Shown here: positions 27,500-36,368 of the stretch, piece by piece | Layout of the letters: each line of letters begins with the position of its first letter | Position numbering within the stretch: position 1 is the first letter of the stretch | From: Clostridia bacterium | Lineage (GTDB): Bacteria > Bacillota > Clostridia > Christensenellales > Borkfalkiaceae | DNA length: 51,815 nucleotides | NCBI GenBank assembly: GCA_017522945.1 | Contig: JAFWXT010000060.1 | Span: forward strand, 1 to 51,815 | Direction: 5' to 3' | Notes under the pieces: model-generated | Seen by the model: only the letters and a program-made list of their open reading frames with translations | Told to the model about the DNA's origin: nothing | Databases searched by the model: none | Position numbers and translations under genes: made by a program

Positions 27500-28620
27500 A
27501 TGAAAAAACTGTTTTCATTTTTGTTAGTTTTAGTGCTTTCATTTAGCGTATTATTCGCCTTTGGTTGTGAAAAGCCAAATAAAGGCCCAAAAGCGCCAGG
27601 TCATAAAGTTATTTGTTTATCGGTGACGGTATGGGTGAAAATCATATTGCAAACACCGAACTTTATTATGATATAAAACTAAGTTTTACTTCTTTTGAAA
27701 CTAAAACTATGGTTGATACAAGTTCACGCACAACTTTAAATAATGGTTATACACCAACCGATAGCGCAGCAGCTGCTACTGCAATGGCTACAGGAACAAG
27801 AGTTTTAAACGACGTAGTTGCTGTTGATGCGTGGGGTGAGCCATTGCCTTCAATTACCGAACTTGCTAAAAATGACGGGTACGGTACGGGTGTTGTTACT
27901 TCCGACCTTATAACAGGCGCAACCCCTGCAGGATTTTCAGCTCACTCAAAGAAAAGAACTAACGATGCTGCAATTGTAATGTCGCAAATAGATGGTACTA
28001 TTGATTTATTACTTGGCTCGGGTTCATATTCTGGATACATAGAAAGAATGAACGAAAAAGGTGTTACACTAGTAACAAAGTATAGCGAATTAAGTTACGA
28101 TATGCCTAAAAATGCGCCAAGAATTTTTGCTACTTTTACGGACGTTGAGCCAAGCAATAATACCGATGATACCCCAAACCTAGTTCAACTTACTACCTTT
28201 GCGATTAACTTTATGGAAAAGAACTTCCCCAATGCATACTTTTTAATGATTGAAGGCGCAAAGATTGATAAAAAGTCTCATTCAAATCTTATTCTTGATA
28301 TGATGGAAAACGTTATTGATTTTTCTAACGCAATTGAAAAAGCAAAAACCTTAGTTACGGGCGATTATACCTTTATCGTTACTGCCGATCATGAAACCGG
28401 CGCGCTTGAACTTGCTGAAAGCGTAGAACAAATTGATAACTCTATTGATTCTGAAAATAAATCATCGTTATATCACTCAACAAATCATTCAACTGCAAAC
28501 GTTCCACTTTATTACTATTCAACAAAGGGTGATGTTCATTCAATGCTAAATAACGACGTTATTTTAAACACTAATGTTTTTGATTTGTGCTGTTATTTAT
28601 TAGAAATAGAAGTTGCATAG
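27500..28620 (+). pseudogene. alkaline phosphatase lipoprotein with a -1 frameshift
   Basis: The reading begins at ATG 27500 (GGAG site) with a lipoprotein signal peptide MKKLFSFLLVLVLSFSVLFAFGC. After HKVI (27602-27613) the frame breaks, and the rest of a PhoA-type alkaline phosphatase continues in another frame from about 27613: LFIGDGMGENH, the nucleophile motif TDSAAAATAMATG, SDLITGATPAGFSAH and TADHETG. Adding one T to the TTT at 27612-27614 restores a single protein of about 370 residues with correct family spacing. Apart from this, no stop or deletion is seen, so the defect is recent, phase-variable or a sequencing error. The enzyme would release phosphate outside the cell. Confidence 0.85.
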
Positions 28621-28710
28621 TGTTTGGTATAAATATTTAATAATCAACCTATTGACGCACTTTTTATTGTAAACTTAAATTAAATAGCCTAAAATAAGGA
28701 GCTAAAATAT

Positions 28711-30543
28711 ATGCAAATTTGTAAACTTATACCCGAATGTAAGGATAATATTTGGGGTGGGAATAAACTTAAACAAAGTTACGGCAAACTAACCGATAAA
28801 ACGCCTTGTGCTGAAAGTTGGGAACTATCTTTTCATAAGGATGGACCTTGCAAATTAGAAAATGGTAAAACCTTAGCAGAATGCGTTAGCGAAAAGGATT
28901 TAGGAAGCAACCTAAACGGTTTTACCTTTTTTCCAATCCTAATTAAGTTTATCGACGCGCAAGGGGATTTATCCGTTCAAGTTCACCCATCCGACGATTA
29001 CGCCTTAAAGAACGAAAACAGTTTTGGTAAAACTGAAATGTGGTACATCGTTGAAGCGAAAGAAGGCGCGGGGATTTATTTAGGTTTTAACCGCAAGGTT
29101 TCAAGCAAAGAATATGAAGACGCTATAAAAAACAACTCACTTACTCAGCTTTTAAATTTTTATCCTGTTAAAGCAGGCGATTGTTATTTTATTCCATCGG
29201 GTACTATTCACGCTATCGGTAAGGGGTGTTTGATTTGCGAAATTCAACAAAACAGCAACTTAACTTATAGGGTTTACGACTACGGTAGAGTTGATAAAAA
29301 CGGCAAACAACGCGAACTTCACGTTGATAAGGCATTAAAGGTTACAAACCTTGAAAGCTATAAACCTATCTCGCTTGATAATTTACTTGGTGTAAGCAAA
29401 TATTTTACGGTTAAAAAACTTACTTTAAGCAGTGAACAAACTTTTGAAACTGATGGCTCAACCTTTAACTGTTTAACTTGTATTAGTGGTAGCGCAAAAA
29501 TAAACGGCGAACTAATAAATAAGGGCGATAGTTATTTTGTTTCGGCAAATAACGTTAAATATACGTTATCGGGGAGCGCGGAAATTATTATGACTGAAAT
29601 TAGAAAATATTATCTTGGAATCGACCTTGGCGGAACTTTTATTAAAGGCGGTATCGTTGACGATAAGGGCAATATTATAATAAAAGATAAAACTCCAACT
29701 CAAAGCGAAGGCGGTGCAGGGGTAGTTGCTAAAAATATTGCAAACCTATGTTTATCACTTCTTGAAAGAGTAGGAATGCAACCTAGCGACGTTATTGGCG
29801 TTGGTATGGGCGTTCCAGGTATGATTGATAGCAAAAAGGGCGAAGTAGTTTATTCAAACAACCTTAACTGGGAACATTTTATGATTAGTGAAGAGGTTGA
29901 AAAATTAACTGGTATTAACGTTAAAATAGCAAACGATGCTAACGTTGCCGCTCTTGGCGAAACTAAATTTGGCTCTGGTAAAGATTATTCTAACACCGTT
30001 TTAATCACTTTAGGCACGGGTGTTGGTGGCGGTATCGTTATTGACGGCAAACTTTTTGAAGGTAATCGCTCGGCTGGCGCAGAACTTGGACACAGCGTTA
30101 TAGTTGCAGGCGGTGAACAATGTACTTGCGGTAGAAAAGGGTGTTTAGAAGCCTATGCTTCGGCTACCGCGCTTATTCGCGACACAAAACGCGCTATGCA
30201 AGCAAATAAAAACAGTTTGATGTGGCAGGTTGGCTCGCTTGATAAGGTTGACGGAAAAACTTCGTTCGACTATTATCACACCGATAGTAGCGCGAAGGCG
30301 GTTGTTGACGGTTATATCGAAAAACTTGGCGTTGGGCTTACTAACATCGCAAACGAATTCCGCCCAGAAGCCATTATGCTTGGTGGCGGTGTATGCGCTC
30401 AAGGCGATAACTTAATTAAACCATTACAAGCATTTTTAAACGCCGAAATTTTCGCAGGCAATAAAGGCCCTGCAGTTAAACTTTTAATTGCAACACTTGG
30501 AAACGATGCAGGCTTACTTGGCGCAGCTGCATTATTTATGTAA
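28711..30543 (+). CDS. fused mannose-6-phosphate isomerase / ROK sugar kinase
   Basis: 610 residues. Residues 1-295 are a class I phosphomannose isomerase: KDNIWGG, CAESWELSFH, VQVHPSDDYA (zinc ligands), GKTEMWYIVEA, FIPSGTIHAIGKG and EIQQNSNLTYRVYDYGR. Residues 300-610 form a complete ROK kinase: YYLGIDLGGTFIKGGIVD, GVGMGVPGMID, NDANVAALGE, LGTGVGGGIV, then the ROK zinc motif CTCGRKGCLEAYAS. The ROK half resembles glucokinase. One polypeptide could thus phosphorylate a hexose and interconvert mannose- and fructose-6-phosphate. AAGGAG precedes the ATG by about nine bases. No stop or restart lies between the halves, so the fusion is genuine in this sequence. Confidence 0.92.
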   Translation: MQICKLIPECKDNIWGGNKLKQSYGKLTDKTPCAESWELSFHKDGPCKLENGKTLAECVSEKDLGSNLNGFTFFPILIKFIDAQGDLSVQVHPSDDYALKNENSFGKTEMWYIVEAKEGAGIYLGFNRKVSSKEYEDAIKNNSLTQLLNFYPVKAGDCYFIPSGTIHAIGKGCLICEIQQNSNLTYRVYDYGRVDKNGKQRELHVDKALKVTNLESYKPISLDNLLGVSKYFTVKKLTLSSEQTFETDGSTFNCLTCISGSAKINGELINKGDSYFVSANNVKYTLSGSAEIIMTEIRKYYLGIDLGGTFIKGGIVDDKGNIIIKDKTPTQSEGGAGVVAKNIANLCLSLLERVGMQPSDVIGVGMGVPGMIDSKKGEVVYSNNLNWEHFMISEEVEKLTGINVKIANDANVAALGETKFGSGKDYSNTVLITLGTGVGGGIVIDGKLFEGNRSAGAELGHSVIVAGGEQCTCGRKGCLEAYASATALIRDTKRAMQANKNSLMWQVGSLDKVDGKTSFDYYHTDSSAKAVVDGYIEKLGVGLTNIANEFRPEAIMLGGGVCAQGDNLIKPLQAFLNAEIFAGNKGPAVKLLIATLGNDAGLLGAAALFM

Positions 30544-30568
30544 TTTGATTGATATAATTTAACCAATA

Positions 30569-30612
30569 AAAAAGCCCACCAAAGTTTGTTTTTACAAACG
30601 TTGGTGGGTTAA
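30569..30612 (+). terminator. terminator of the isomerase-kinase gene
   Basis: CCCACCAA (30575-30582 region) and TTGGTGGG (30601-30608) with inner GTTTG/CAAAC, then TTAATTTTTT. From here to 30766 I see only a possible gene remnant (see rejected items). Confidence 0.8.
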
Positions 30613-30766
30613 TTTTTTAATTGTAATTAATTTTAGTAAATGAATAAATGTTTACGATTGTTAAAATACTTATAGTTAATAAGAAGCCAAATAAGTGTTC
30701 CAACCGAACCTATGATTCCGGCATAAAGATTTTGTGCGTTAGAAAAAAATATGCGAATTGGCTTAT

Positions 30767-31408
30767 TTATTTTATTTCCAATAATTGGTCAAAGTTATAA
30801 ATATAAAAATCGCAAGCAGATTTCATTTGCTCTACGTAATCGGCAGAAGATTCATCAAAAACGCCACAAACCTTCATTCCTGCAGATTTAGCCGTTAAGT
30901 TAGCATTTAAGTTATCATCTAAAAACAACACGTCGTTAACGTTTACGTTAAGTTTTTTTGCTACTGATTTATAAATTTGAGGATTTGCTTTTGTTGTTGA
31001 AAAGTCATCGCAAGACCATACGTTATCAAACAAATCAAATATATTCAATCGCTTTAAGCAGGCATCAAGAGTGTCGTGTGGGCTTGCAGTTAAAACGTTT
31101 AAACTTGCACCACTATCTTTTAATTTATTTAAAACCTTTATAACGTTACTTTTTGCAGGTATAGTGTAAAAATAATCATTTGTCATATTATTTTTAAAAG
31201 CTTGAATAAGTTCTTCTACGCTCGTATTCAAGCCAAAAGTTTTAATAAAGTAATCGGCAGTACCAGCAAAACCTAAAGGCGTTATTATTTTTATTAGATC
31301 GCTATTATATTTACAATTATTTTTATCTAATTCTTTAATAACCCCTGCGGTGAAAGAGGGCATAGAATCTACAAGTGTGCCATCAAAATCAAATAGATAA
31401 GTTTTCAT
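30767..31408 (-). CDS. HAD-superfamily phosphatase, phosphoglycolate phosphatase-like
   Basis: 213 residues. Motif I is FDFDGTLVDS (residues 5-14, nucleophile and acid aspartates), motif II LTASPHDT, motif III a lysine in TTKANPQIY, and motif IV LFLDDNLNAN. The cap lies between motifs I and II, as in Gph/YjjG-like enzymes. Substrate cannot be predicted. GGGGAAA precedes the ATG. It is followed on the same strand by no further gene, and its own upstream neighbour is the SulP transporter 36 bases away, so the two may be cotranscribed. Confidence 0.88.
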   Translation of the reverse strand: MKTYLFDFDGTLVDSMPSFTAGVIKELDKNNCKYNSDLIKIITPLGFAGTADYFIKTFGLNTSVEELIQAFKNNMTNDYFYTIPAKSNVIKVLNKLKDSGASLNVLTASPHDTLDACLKRLNIFDLFDNVWSCDDFSTTKANPQIYKSVAKKLNVNVNDVLFLDDNLNANLTAKSAGMKVCGVFDESSADYVEQMKSACDFYIYNFDQLLEIK

Positions 31409-31444
31409 TATTATTTCCCCAATTTTGATTTTAAGCGGTTTGTT

Positions 31445-32761
31445 TTATTTTTCTAATGTTGGGTCGTGGGTTTCTTCGCGTAGGTTTATATCTTCGCTTT
31501 TTGCTTTGCGTTTTGATATTATAAATTTAATTAGCACTATTAAATAGTGAACTATAAGACCAACCGCAATTGCCTTTACAAGGTCGAATATTACGGTTAG
31601 GGCAAAGGTTAGCACTAACACGAGTATATCGCTTAATTTTTTGGTTTTGATTATTGCAACAAATTGTCGCCATTCGCTCATATTATATGCAACTATAATT
31701 AAAATAGCGGCGATAATAGGCATTGGTATATATGATGCAAGAGGCATTAATACAACAAGCACAAGTAAAAGCACTAATGCGTGCACCATGCCCGATATTG
31801 GTGATTTACCGCCGTTTTTAACGTTTGCTGCAGTTCTTGCAATTGCGCCGGTTGCGGGTATTCCGCCAAAAAAGCCTACTAAAATATTGCTTGTGCCAAG
31901 CGCGATAAGTTCGGTGTTCGAGTTGTGTTTATCATCAATCATTTTATCTGAAACAACACAAGATAAAAGTGATTCAATGCCTGCAAGTAGCGCGATTGTA
32001 AAGGCGTTTGGAAGTAAGGCAAGTATGCGCTCTAAACTAATTTCGGGAATATTAAACTTTGGCAAATCCGAAGATATAGTATAAAGTGAGCCAATCGTGT
32101 TTGCATTAACTATAGGAATTAAACAAACTAACGCGCCAACGATTACGGCTATTAGCGATGCGGGGATTTTTTTTAAAATCCTTGGGCAAATCATAAGTAT
32201 TAATAGCCCCAACACGCCAACGGCAAACGCCCAAGGGTTAGCGCTTGAAAAGTGTTTTATAATAAGTTCGAGTTTTTCAATGGTTTCAATAGCTACTGTT
32301 CCGGCAGGGTAGGTTAGCCCGAAAAAGTCTTTTAATTGACCTATAGCAAGGGTTACGGCTATTCCCGAAGTGAAACCAACGGTGATTGTGTGGGGTATAT
32401 ATTTAATAAGTGAACCCACGCGTAGTAGCCCCATTAGAACAAGTAAAATACCCGCCATAATGGTTGCAAGAAAAAGCCCGTCCATCCCTTGCGTTAGTAT
32501 TATGCCGGCAACTATTGTTGCAAACGCTGCTGTTGGACCAGTTATGTTTACTTTGCTACCACCTAAAAAAGAAGTTACAAAGCCTGCTATAATAGCGGTA
32601 AAAAGCCCGGTTTCAGGGCTTGCTCCCGAAGCTATTGCGAGCGCGATAGATAGTGGAAGCGCTATAATTGCAACTATTATGCCGGCAACAATATCTGAAA
32701 GGTAATCTTTAGGTTTATGCGTTTTTAAAGTTGTTAAAATTTTTGGCTCGAATAATCTCAT
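31445..32761 (-). CDS. SulP-family anion transporter without a STAS domain
   Basis: 438 residues. It opens MRLFEPKILTTLKTHKPKDYLSDI and has about 11-14 transmembrane helices with the SulP hallmarks DIVAGIIVAIIALPLSIALAIASG, ETGLFTAIIAGFV, KVNITGPTAAF and GIPATGAIARTAANVKNGGKSPISGMVHA. The C-terminal cytoplasmic STAS domain of typical SulP proteins is missing: the chain ends with a 30-residue charged tail, so it is a short form. Family members carry sulfate, bicarbonate or dicarboxylates. ATG 32761 has AAGGA ten bases upstream. Confidence 0.9.
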   Translation of the reverse strand: MRLFEPKILTTLKTHKPKDYLSDIVAGIIVAIIALPLSIALAIASGASPETGLFTAIIAGFVTSFLGGSKVNITGPTAAFATIVAGIILTQGMDGLFLATIMAGILLVLMGLLRVGSLIKYIPHTITVGFTSGIAVTLAIGQLKDFFGLTYPAGTVAIETIEKLELIIKHFSSANPWAFAVGVLGLLILMICPRILKKIPASLIAVIVGALVCLIPIVNANTIGSLYTISSDLPKFNIPEISLERILALLPNAFTIALLAGIESLLSCVVSDKMIDDKHNSNTELIALGTSNILVGFFGGIPATGAIARTAANVKNGGKSPISGMVHALVLLLVLVVLMPLASYIPMPIIAAILIIVAYNMSEWRQFVAIIKTKKLSDILVLVLTFALTVIFDLVKAIAVGLIVHYLIVLIKFIISKRKAKSEDINLREETHDPTLEK

Positions 32762-32788
32762 AATCGCTTTTTCCTTTGTGCGATAGTT

Positions 32789-32817
32789 ATTATATACCAA
32801 TTAAAAATAAAAGGCAA
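32789..32817 (-). promoter_or_regulatory. promoter of the SulP gene
   Basis: On the minus strand TTGCCT (32817-32812) and TATAAT (32794-32789) with a 17-base spacer. Confidence 0.7.
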
Positions 32818-32861
32818 TAAAACGCAATGCCAAAAACGCAAAAAAATAGTTGTAATTACAA

Positions 32862-32900
32862 AAAAATACGCGTTGGTAATAAAGGTGTTACCAACGCGTT
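32862..32900 (-). terminator. terminator of the lipoprotein gene
   Basis: Arms ACGCGTTGGTAA (32868-32879) and TTACCAACGCGT (32888-32899) form a perfect stem; on the minus strand a T-rich run follows. Confidence 0.85.
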
Positions 32901-32912
32901 AAAATTATAATT

Positions 32913-33947
32913 TTATTGTTGATCAGAATTTGATTTAACGTAGTTAATTAAATTAGCAATTTTTGTTGCTACTTCAGTTTCGTTAAGGTTATGGATATAT
33001 AATTGCATATCAATTTCTAATGGCATAGAAAAATATTGAACCAAATGTAATCTTGTGTTGCCATATATTTTAATTAGTTCAATCTCACCAGTTTTAACGT
33101 TGCAATATGCTTCTTGAGTTATAGAATCGTTAGAACTTGAAATAATTGCGTGAATAATAGCAGCGTGGGGATCGTTTTGATCGTTAATGCAAGTATTTAA
33201 AAATGGTGCGGTTTGTTTAAAAACAATATAATTTTCGTAAAGTTTATATTCCCTTGTTACAAACTCGTTAAAATCAAAGGTTTTATTACCAGATCCGAAT
33301 GGCTCATAGTTTGCAAAGAAAGCTGTTAACATAAGAAGATTTCTTAATCTCATAGAACGAGATTCCATTTCGACAAGTTCAGTGCCCATTTGCGGAAGCA
33401 TAGGATAAGTAGTTGAAGCATAAGTTATAATACCGTTTTTATCGCTTACACCACCATGAAATGCTTTTTCATTCTTATAAGTGTATCTTGCAAACGATGA
33501 ATGTATTATAGTATTATCTTCTAATTTAGATAGTTGAGCATATTCTTCAATCGCAGAAACAGCATCGTCGTCTTCTTTTTTAGCTCTAAACTCACCAAAT
33601 GTTGCATTATCATAGTAATAGTAATTCATATTTACAAATGTTTTGCTTTCATCGTCTAATTTCATTTGGGCGCTACTTGAATATTTTTTGCCTTCTTCGC
33701 CAAAAGTAAAACCAACGTTGTTAAATATTTCGTAAAATTCAGCAGTAGTATCAAAAGTTAATTGTTCACCTTGTTTGGTTGTAAGAACAACTGAATTAAC
33801 TTCGTTTCCTAAAACTATGTTTCTTGTTTGAACAATATTATAATTGTTTGCATCTGCAAAATCATCGGGTGTGGTTGGTTTTTTATCACAAGCAGTTGAT
33901 GATAAAATTACTAAAATTAAGGTTAAAATGGCTATAATTTTTTTCAT
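32913..33947 (-). CDS. lipoprotein of unknown function
   Basis: 344 residues. A clear type II signal peptide, MKKIIAILTLILVILSSTAC, places the acylated cysteine at residue 20. The remainder is a beta-rich extracellular domain (ARNIVLGNEVNSVVLTTKQGEQL, with VVLTTKQ, FGEFRAKKED, TRLHLVQYFSMPLEI) that I do not recognise; it has no catalytic motif. ATG 33947 has CGGAG ten bases upstream and is preferred over a 14-residue extension. It is divergent from the RsgI-like lipoprotein gene at 34322, and both products are surface lipoproteins. Confidence 0.75.
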   Translation of the reverse strand: MKKIIAILTLILVILSSTACDKKPTTPDDFADANNYNIVQTRNIVLGNEVNSVVLTTKQGEQLTFDTTAEFYEIFNNVGFTFGEEGKKYSSSAQMKLDDESKTFVNMNYYYYDNATFGEFRAKKEDDDAVSAIEEYAQLSKLEDNTIIHSSFARYTYKNEKAFHGGVSDKNGIITYASTTYPMLPQMGTELVEMESRSMRLRNLLMLTAFFANYEPFGSGNKTFDFNEFVTREYKLYENYIVFKQTAPFLNTCINDQNDPHAAIIHAIISSSNDSITQEAYCNVKTGEIELIKIYGNTRLHLVQYFSMPLEIDMQLYIHNLNETEVATKIANLINYVKSNSDQQ

Positions 33948-34012
33948 ATTTTTATAACTCCGTATAAATTCATAAATTGATTGTAGCATAATAATATAAA
34001 AAAGTCAATAAT

Positions 34013-34046
34013 TACAGGTTGTTATAGTAAAATAACCTGTTTTTTT
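34013..34046 (+). terminator. terminator with no plus-strand gene before it
   Basis: ACAGGTT (34014-34020) and AACCTGT (34034-34040) pair and are followed by seven Ts on the plus strand. The upstream genes back to 30767 are all on the minus strand, so this may end a small RNA or be a relic. Confidence 0.55.
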
Positions 34047-34177
34047 GTGTATCAAAATAAAAAAAATCACTTATATTAGATTTTTGCTTTAGTAAGCGGA
34101 TAAGCCGTAGCGTTATTGTTATACTGTTTTTTACCATATATTCTTTGTTGAGCAATGCATTTTAACAAAATAGGCAA

Positions 34178-34256
34178 AGTGTCCTTTTGTGCCCAATATG
34201 CAAAATTGAGTGTCCTTTTGTGTAAAATATAAAGCCAAAAAAATTGTCTTTTTGTG
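34178..34256 (+). repeat. three operator-like direct repeats (AGTGTCCTTTTGTG)
   Basis: AGTGTCCTTTTGTG occurs at 34178-34191 and 34209-34222, and ATTGTCTTTTTGTG at 34243-34256. Start-to-start distances are 31 and 34 bases, about three helical turns. The third copy ends three bases before the -35 of the next promoter, as expected for an activator array or tandem operators. Confidence 0.65.
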
Positions 34257-34259
34257 TTA

Positions 34260-34288
34260 TTGACAAATAAAAAAAAGTATGCTAAAAT
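34260..34288 (+). promoter_or_regulatory. promoter of the RsgI-like lipoprotein gene
   Basis: TTGACA (34260-34265) and TAAAAT (34283-34288) with a 17-base spacer; transcript start near 34295. Confidence 0.8.
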
Positions 34289-34321
34289 TTGCTTGCAAAA
34301 TTAAAATAAAGGAGAACGATT

Positions 34322-35536
34322 ATGTTAAAAATTGCTAAGAAATTAACTAGATTTGTTTGCGCACTGATAATTACAATTACTTCTGTTTTATGTGTATCAT
34401 GCAGTAAAGATAATACTGCTGATAATGCTGAAAACAAAGTTATGGCATTGGGATTTAACCCACAAATAGAGTTCGTATTAGATGCAGATAATAAAGTTAT
34501 ATCGGTTACGGCTCTTAACGAAGAAGGCAATTTAATTATTAGCGCAACGGCATTTCAGTCAATTGAAGGTAAGAGTGCAGAAGATGCAGTAAAAATCTTT
34601 CTTGAAGTGTCTGAAGAATACGGCTTTTTAGTTTCAGGCTCAGCTAGCGTAGACGGTACGACAAATGAGTTTTCCATCTCTATCTCGGGCGAAACTGTAA
34701 AAGAACTTTACGACAATGTAAAAGGTGAAATCCAATCTTATTGTTCATCTTTAGATATTCAAGCGACTGTTGCTGATTTAAAACAAATCACAAAAGAAGA
34801 ACTAGAATCACTCGTTGCAGAATGCGCTCCTTACTTAGAAGCTGCTGAAATTAAAGCAATGGAATATGCAGAGCTTGTTAAGGAATTAGAAAAATCGCAC
34901 AAAGAAACTGCTGAACTTTACTCACAAGAATTGAAAAAAGCTTATTACGAAGCAAAAATGTTTGCTATTCAACAAGCAGAAATAGAAATTCTTAAGAGTA
35001 AAGCAAACGCGATTGCACAATACGCTATAGACGCTGTGAATGGCGTTTACGTATCTGCAATTGAAAACGTAGAAAAAGTTAGAAATGAAATGCTTTTAGC
35101 TGAAGATTCTATTTATCAAAAAGCACTTGAAGCTTTCCGCGTAGCAAAAGCAGAATACCTAAATTACAGAAATTACGTTGCAGGTTTAGAACAAAATGAA
35201 ATTACTACACAAATTTCTAGTGCTTTAGCAAACTATCAAGCTTTAGTAGATAGCACTGAACAAGCTCTTTTACAAGCTGGTGTTACTGCAAACACTGCTT
35301 TAGATACAGCAAAAGCTAGCCTAACAACAGCTTATGAAGCAGTATTAGATGCAATTGAACAGGCATCTGTAAAAGCAAGTGATTTTGCCCTTGAACTTTC
35401 TGCTGCAAAAACTTTAGCGGTTGAAGCTCTTGCAACTGCTTTTGAAACTCAATATAACGAAGTTGTTACAAGAATCGAAGCAGATTGGAACGAAATGCGT
35501 ACACTTTTACAGCAAGGATATCAAGTAGCTGAATAG
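34322..35536 (+). CDS. lipoprotein with RsgI-like domain and long helical region
   Basis: 404 residues. Lipoprotein signal peptide ends at VLCVSC (cysteine about 28). Residues 42-120 match the periplasmic/extracellular middle domain of anti-sigma-I factor RsgI: NPQIEFVLDADNKVISVTALNEEGNLII, where RsgI has NPSIE..vN..gkVi.v.alNedG. There is no N-terminal RsgI domain and no transmembrane helix. Residues about 150-400 are almost entirely alpha-helical, Ala/Glu/Lys-rich, apolipoprotein- or coiled-coil-like. AAGGAG precedes the ATG by seven bases. No sigI gene is adjacent. Codon choice is biased toward GCT/GTT/GAA, suggesting good expression. I infer a surface or cell-wall-associated role. Confidence 0.75.
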   Translation: MLKIAKKLTRFVCALIITITSVLCVSCSKDNTADNAENKVMALGFNPQIEFVLDADNKVISVTALNEEGNLIISATAFQSIEGKSAEDAVKIFLEVSEEYGFLVSGSASVDGTTNEFSISISGETVKELYDNVKGEIQSYCSSLDIQATVADLKQITKEELESLVAECAPYLEAAEIKAMEYAELVKELEKSHKETAELYSQELKKAYYEAKMFAIQQAEIEILKSKANAIAQYAIDAVNGVYVSAIENVEKVRNEMLLAEDSIYQKALEAFRVAKAEYLNYRNYVAGLEQNEITTQISSALANYQALVDSTEQALLQAGVTANTALDTAKASLTTAYEAVLDAIEQASVKASDFALELSAAKTLAVEALATAFETQYNEVVTRIEADWNEMRTLLQQGYQVAE

Positions 35537-35625
35537 TTGAAATTTTAAAAGAAACATATATTTTAAGCGATTGATAATAAAAATTACTTTCAAATAAAAT
35601 AGTGTGTTTTTACAAGGCAAAAACG

Positions 35626-35656
35626 AAAGGATAGCAAAAATTTTGCTATCCTTTTA
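35626..35656 (+). terminator. terminator of the RsgI-like gene
   Basis: AAAGGATAGCAAAA (35626-35639) and TTTTGCTATCCTTT form a 14-base stem, T-rich on both sides. The left arm is identical to the sequence interrupted by the IS at 51661. Confidence 0.9.
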
Positions 35657-35743
35657 TCTTTATAAAAATTTTTATGAGGAAGTAGGTAAGTAACTTAATT
35701 CTTTTACTGGCGGGCAAGTGGTGATTGTATTCTAAATTTTTCA

Positions 35744-36364
35744 CTACAAATTTGAACATTCTTCCATTAATTTATTTATAACATTTTTAACACATGTTTC
35801 AATACTTGTTATATAATTTTTTACTTTTTTAAAGTCATGCATTGGCATTGACAGAGATTCACAATATTCAAAATTTTTCGGTATCAAATATCTAAAAAAT
35901 TCATCATAACCATTTTCAAACTGATTAACATATTTTATAGGTTCTTCAAAAACCTTAAAATCAAGACTATGTTCTTTTATGTCATTATACAAATCGATTA
36001 GATTATGACTAGTTTCAAAATTTGTAAAATTTATTTCCATATATATACATTTTAATCTCAATTCTAAATAGTGCCTAAAACAAAACATAGCAGGTAAGAA
36101 TCTATATGTAGTATAATTGACTGAAGAATGTGTATCATCAAATTGATAAGTGTCAACTTTACTCAAAAGTGTTAAGCAACTTTCAGCATAACTTTTTGCA
36201 ACAAAATCCAATATAGTTATTTCGCTAAAAGTTTCCCCATCGTAAATAAAGTCATCAAAAAATTTAAAATTCATAGTCACTACATTTTCAAAACAAGTTT
36301 TTGACAATGCTTTATAAACACCTTCTGCTTTTAATACATATCTATCTTTATTCTTCTTACTCAT
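35744..36364 (-). CDS. third gene of the Fic/nuclease operon, unknown, HEPN-like features
   Basis: About 206 residues. ATG 36364 lies four bases after the stop of the nuclease gene, so translation is coupled. The helical centre FCFRHYLELRLKCIYM...SHNLIDLYNDIKE resembles the two-helix core seen in many HEPN-superfamily proteins (fRHxiELxLK...HxLxxLw), but the catalytic Rx4-6H RNase motif is not evident. Apart from that no family is recognised. Its codon use, like that of the other two genes, is poorer in the GCG/CGC codons seen in core genes here, consistent with horizontal gain. A function in toxin control or target sensing is inference from position only. Confidence 0.6.
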   Translation of the reverse strand: MSKKNKDRYVLKAEGVYKALSKTCFENVVTMNFKFFDDFIYDGETFSEITILDFVAKSYAESCLTLLSKVDTYQFDDTHSSVNYTTYRFLPAMFCFRHYLELRLKCIYMEINFTNFETSHNLIDLYNDIKEHSLDFKVFEEPIKYVNQFENGYDEFFRYLIPKNFEYCESLSMPMHDFKKVKNYITSIETCVKNVINKLMEECSNL

Positions 36365-36368
36365 ATTT

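Noticed and set aside
27600..27620. Programmed -1 ribosomal frameshift in the alkaline phosphatase gene
   Set aside because: No X-XXY-YYZ slippery heptamer in the correct frame and no obvious downstream stimulatory hairpin; a lost T is simpler.
30633..30772. Minus-strand frame encoding NAQNLYAGIIGSVGTLIWLLINY, a convincing transmembrane segment
   Set aside because: No start codon or ribosome binding site; the frame opens directly after a stop within the HAD gene. Probably the remnant of a lost membrane-protein gene, too short to annotate.
31641..32705. Several plus-strand open frames within the SulP gene
   Set aside because: They mirror the SulP coding frame; the low-complexity Ile/Ala/Pro translation has no start signals.
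36001..36090. Catalytic HEPN RNase motif in the third gene of the Fic operon
   Set aside because: Only the helical RHYLELRLK/SHNLIDL pattern is visible; an Rx4-6H catalytic pair is not, so RNase activity is not claimed.
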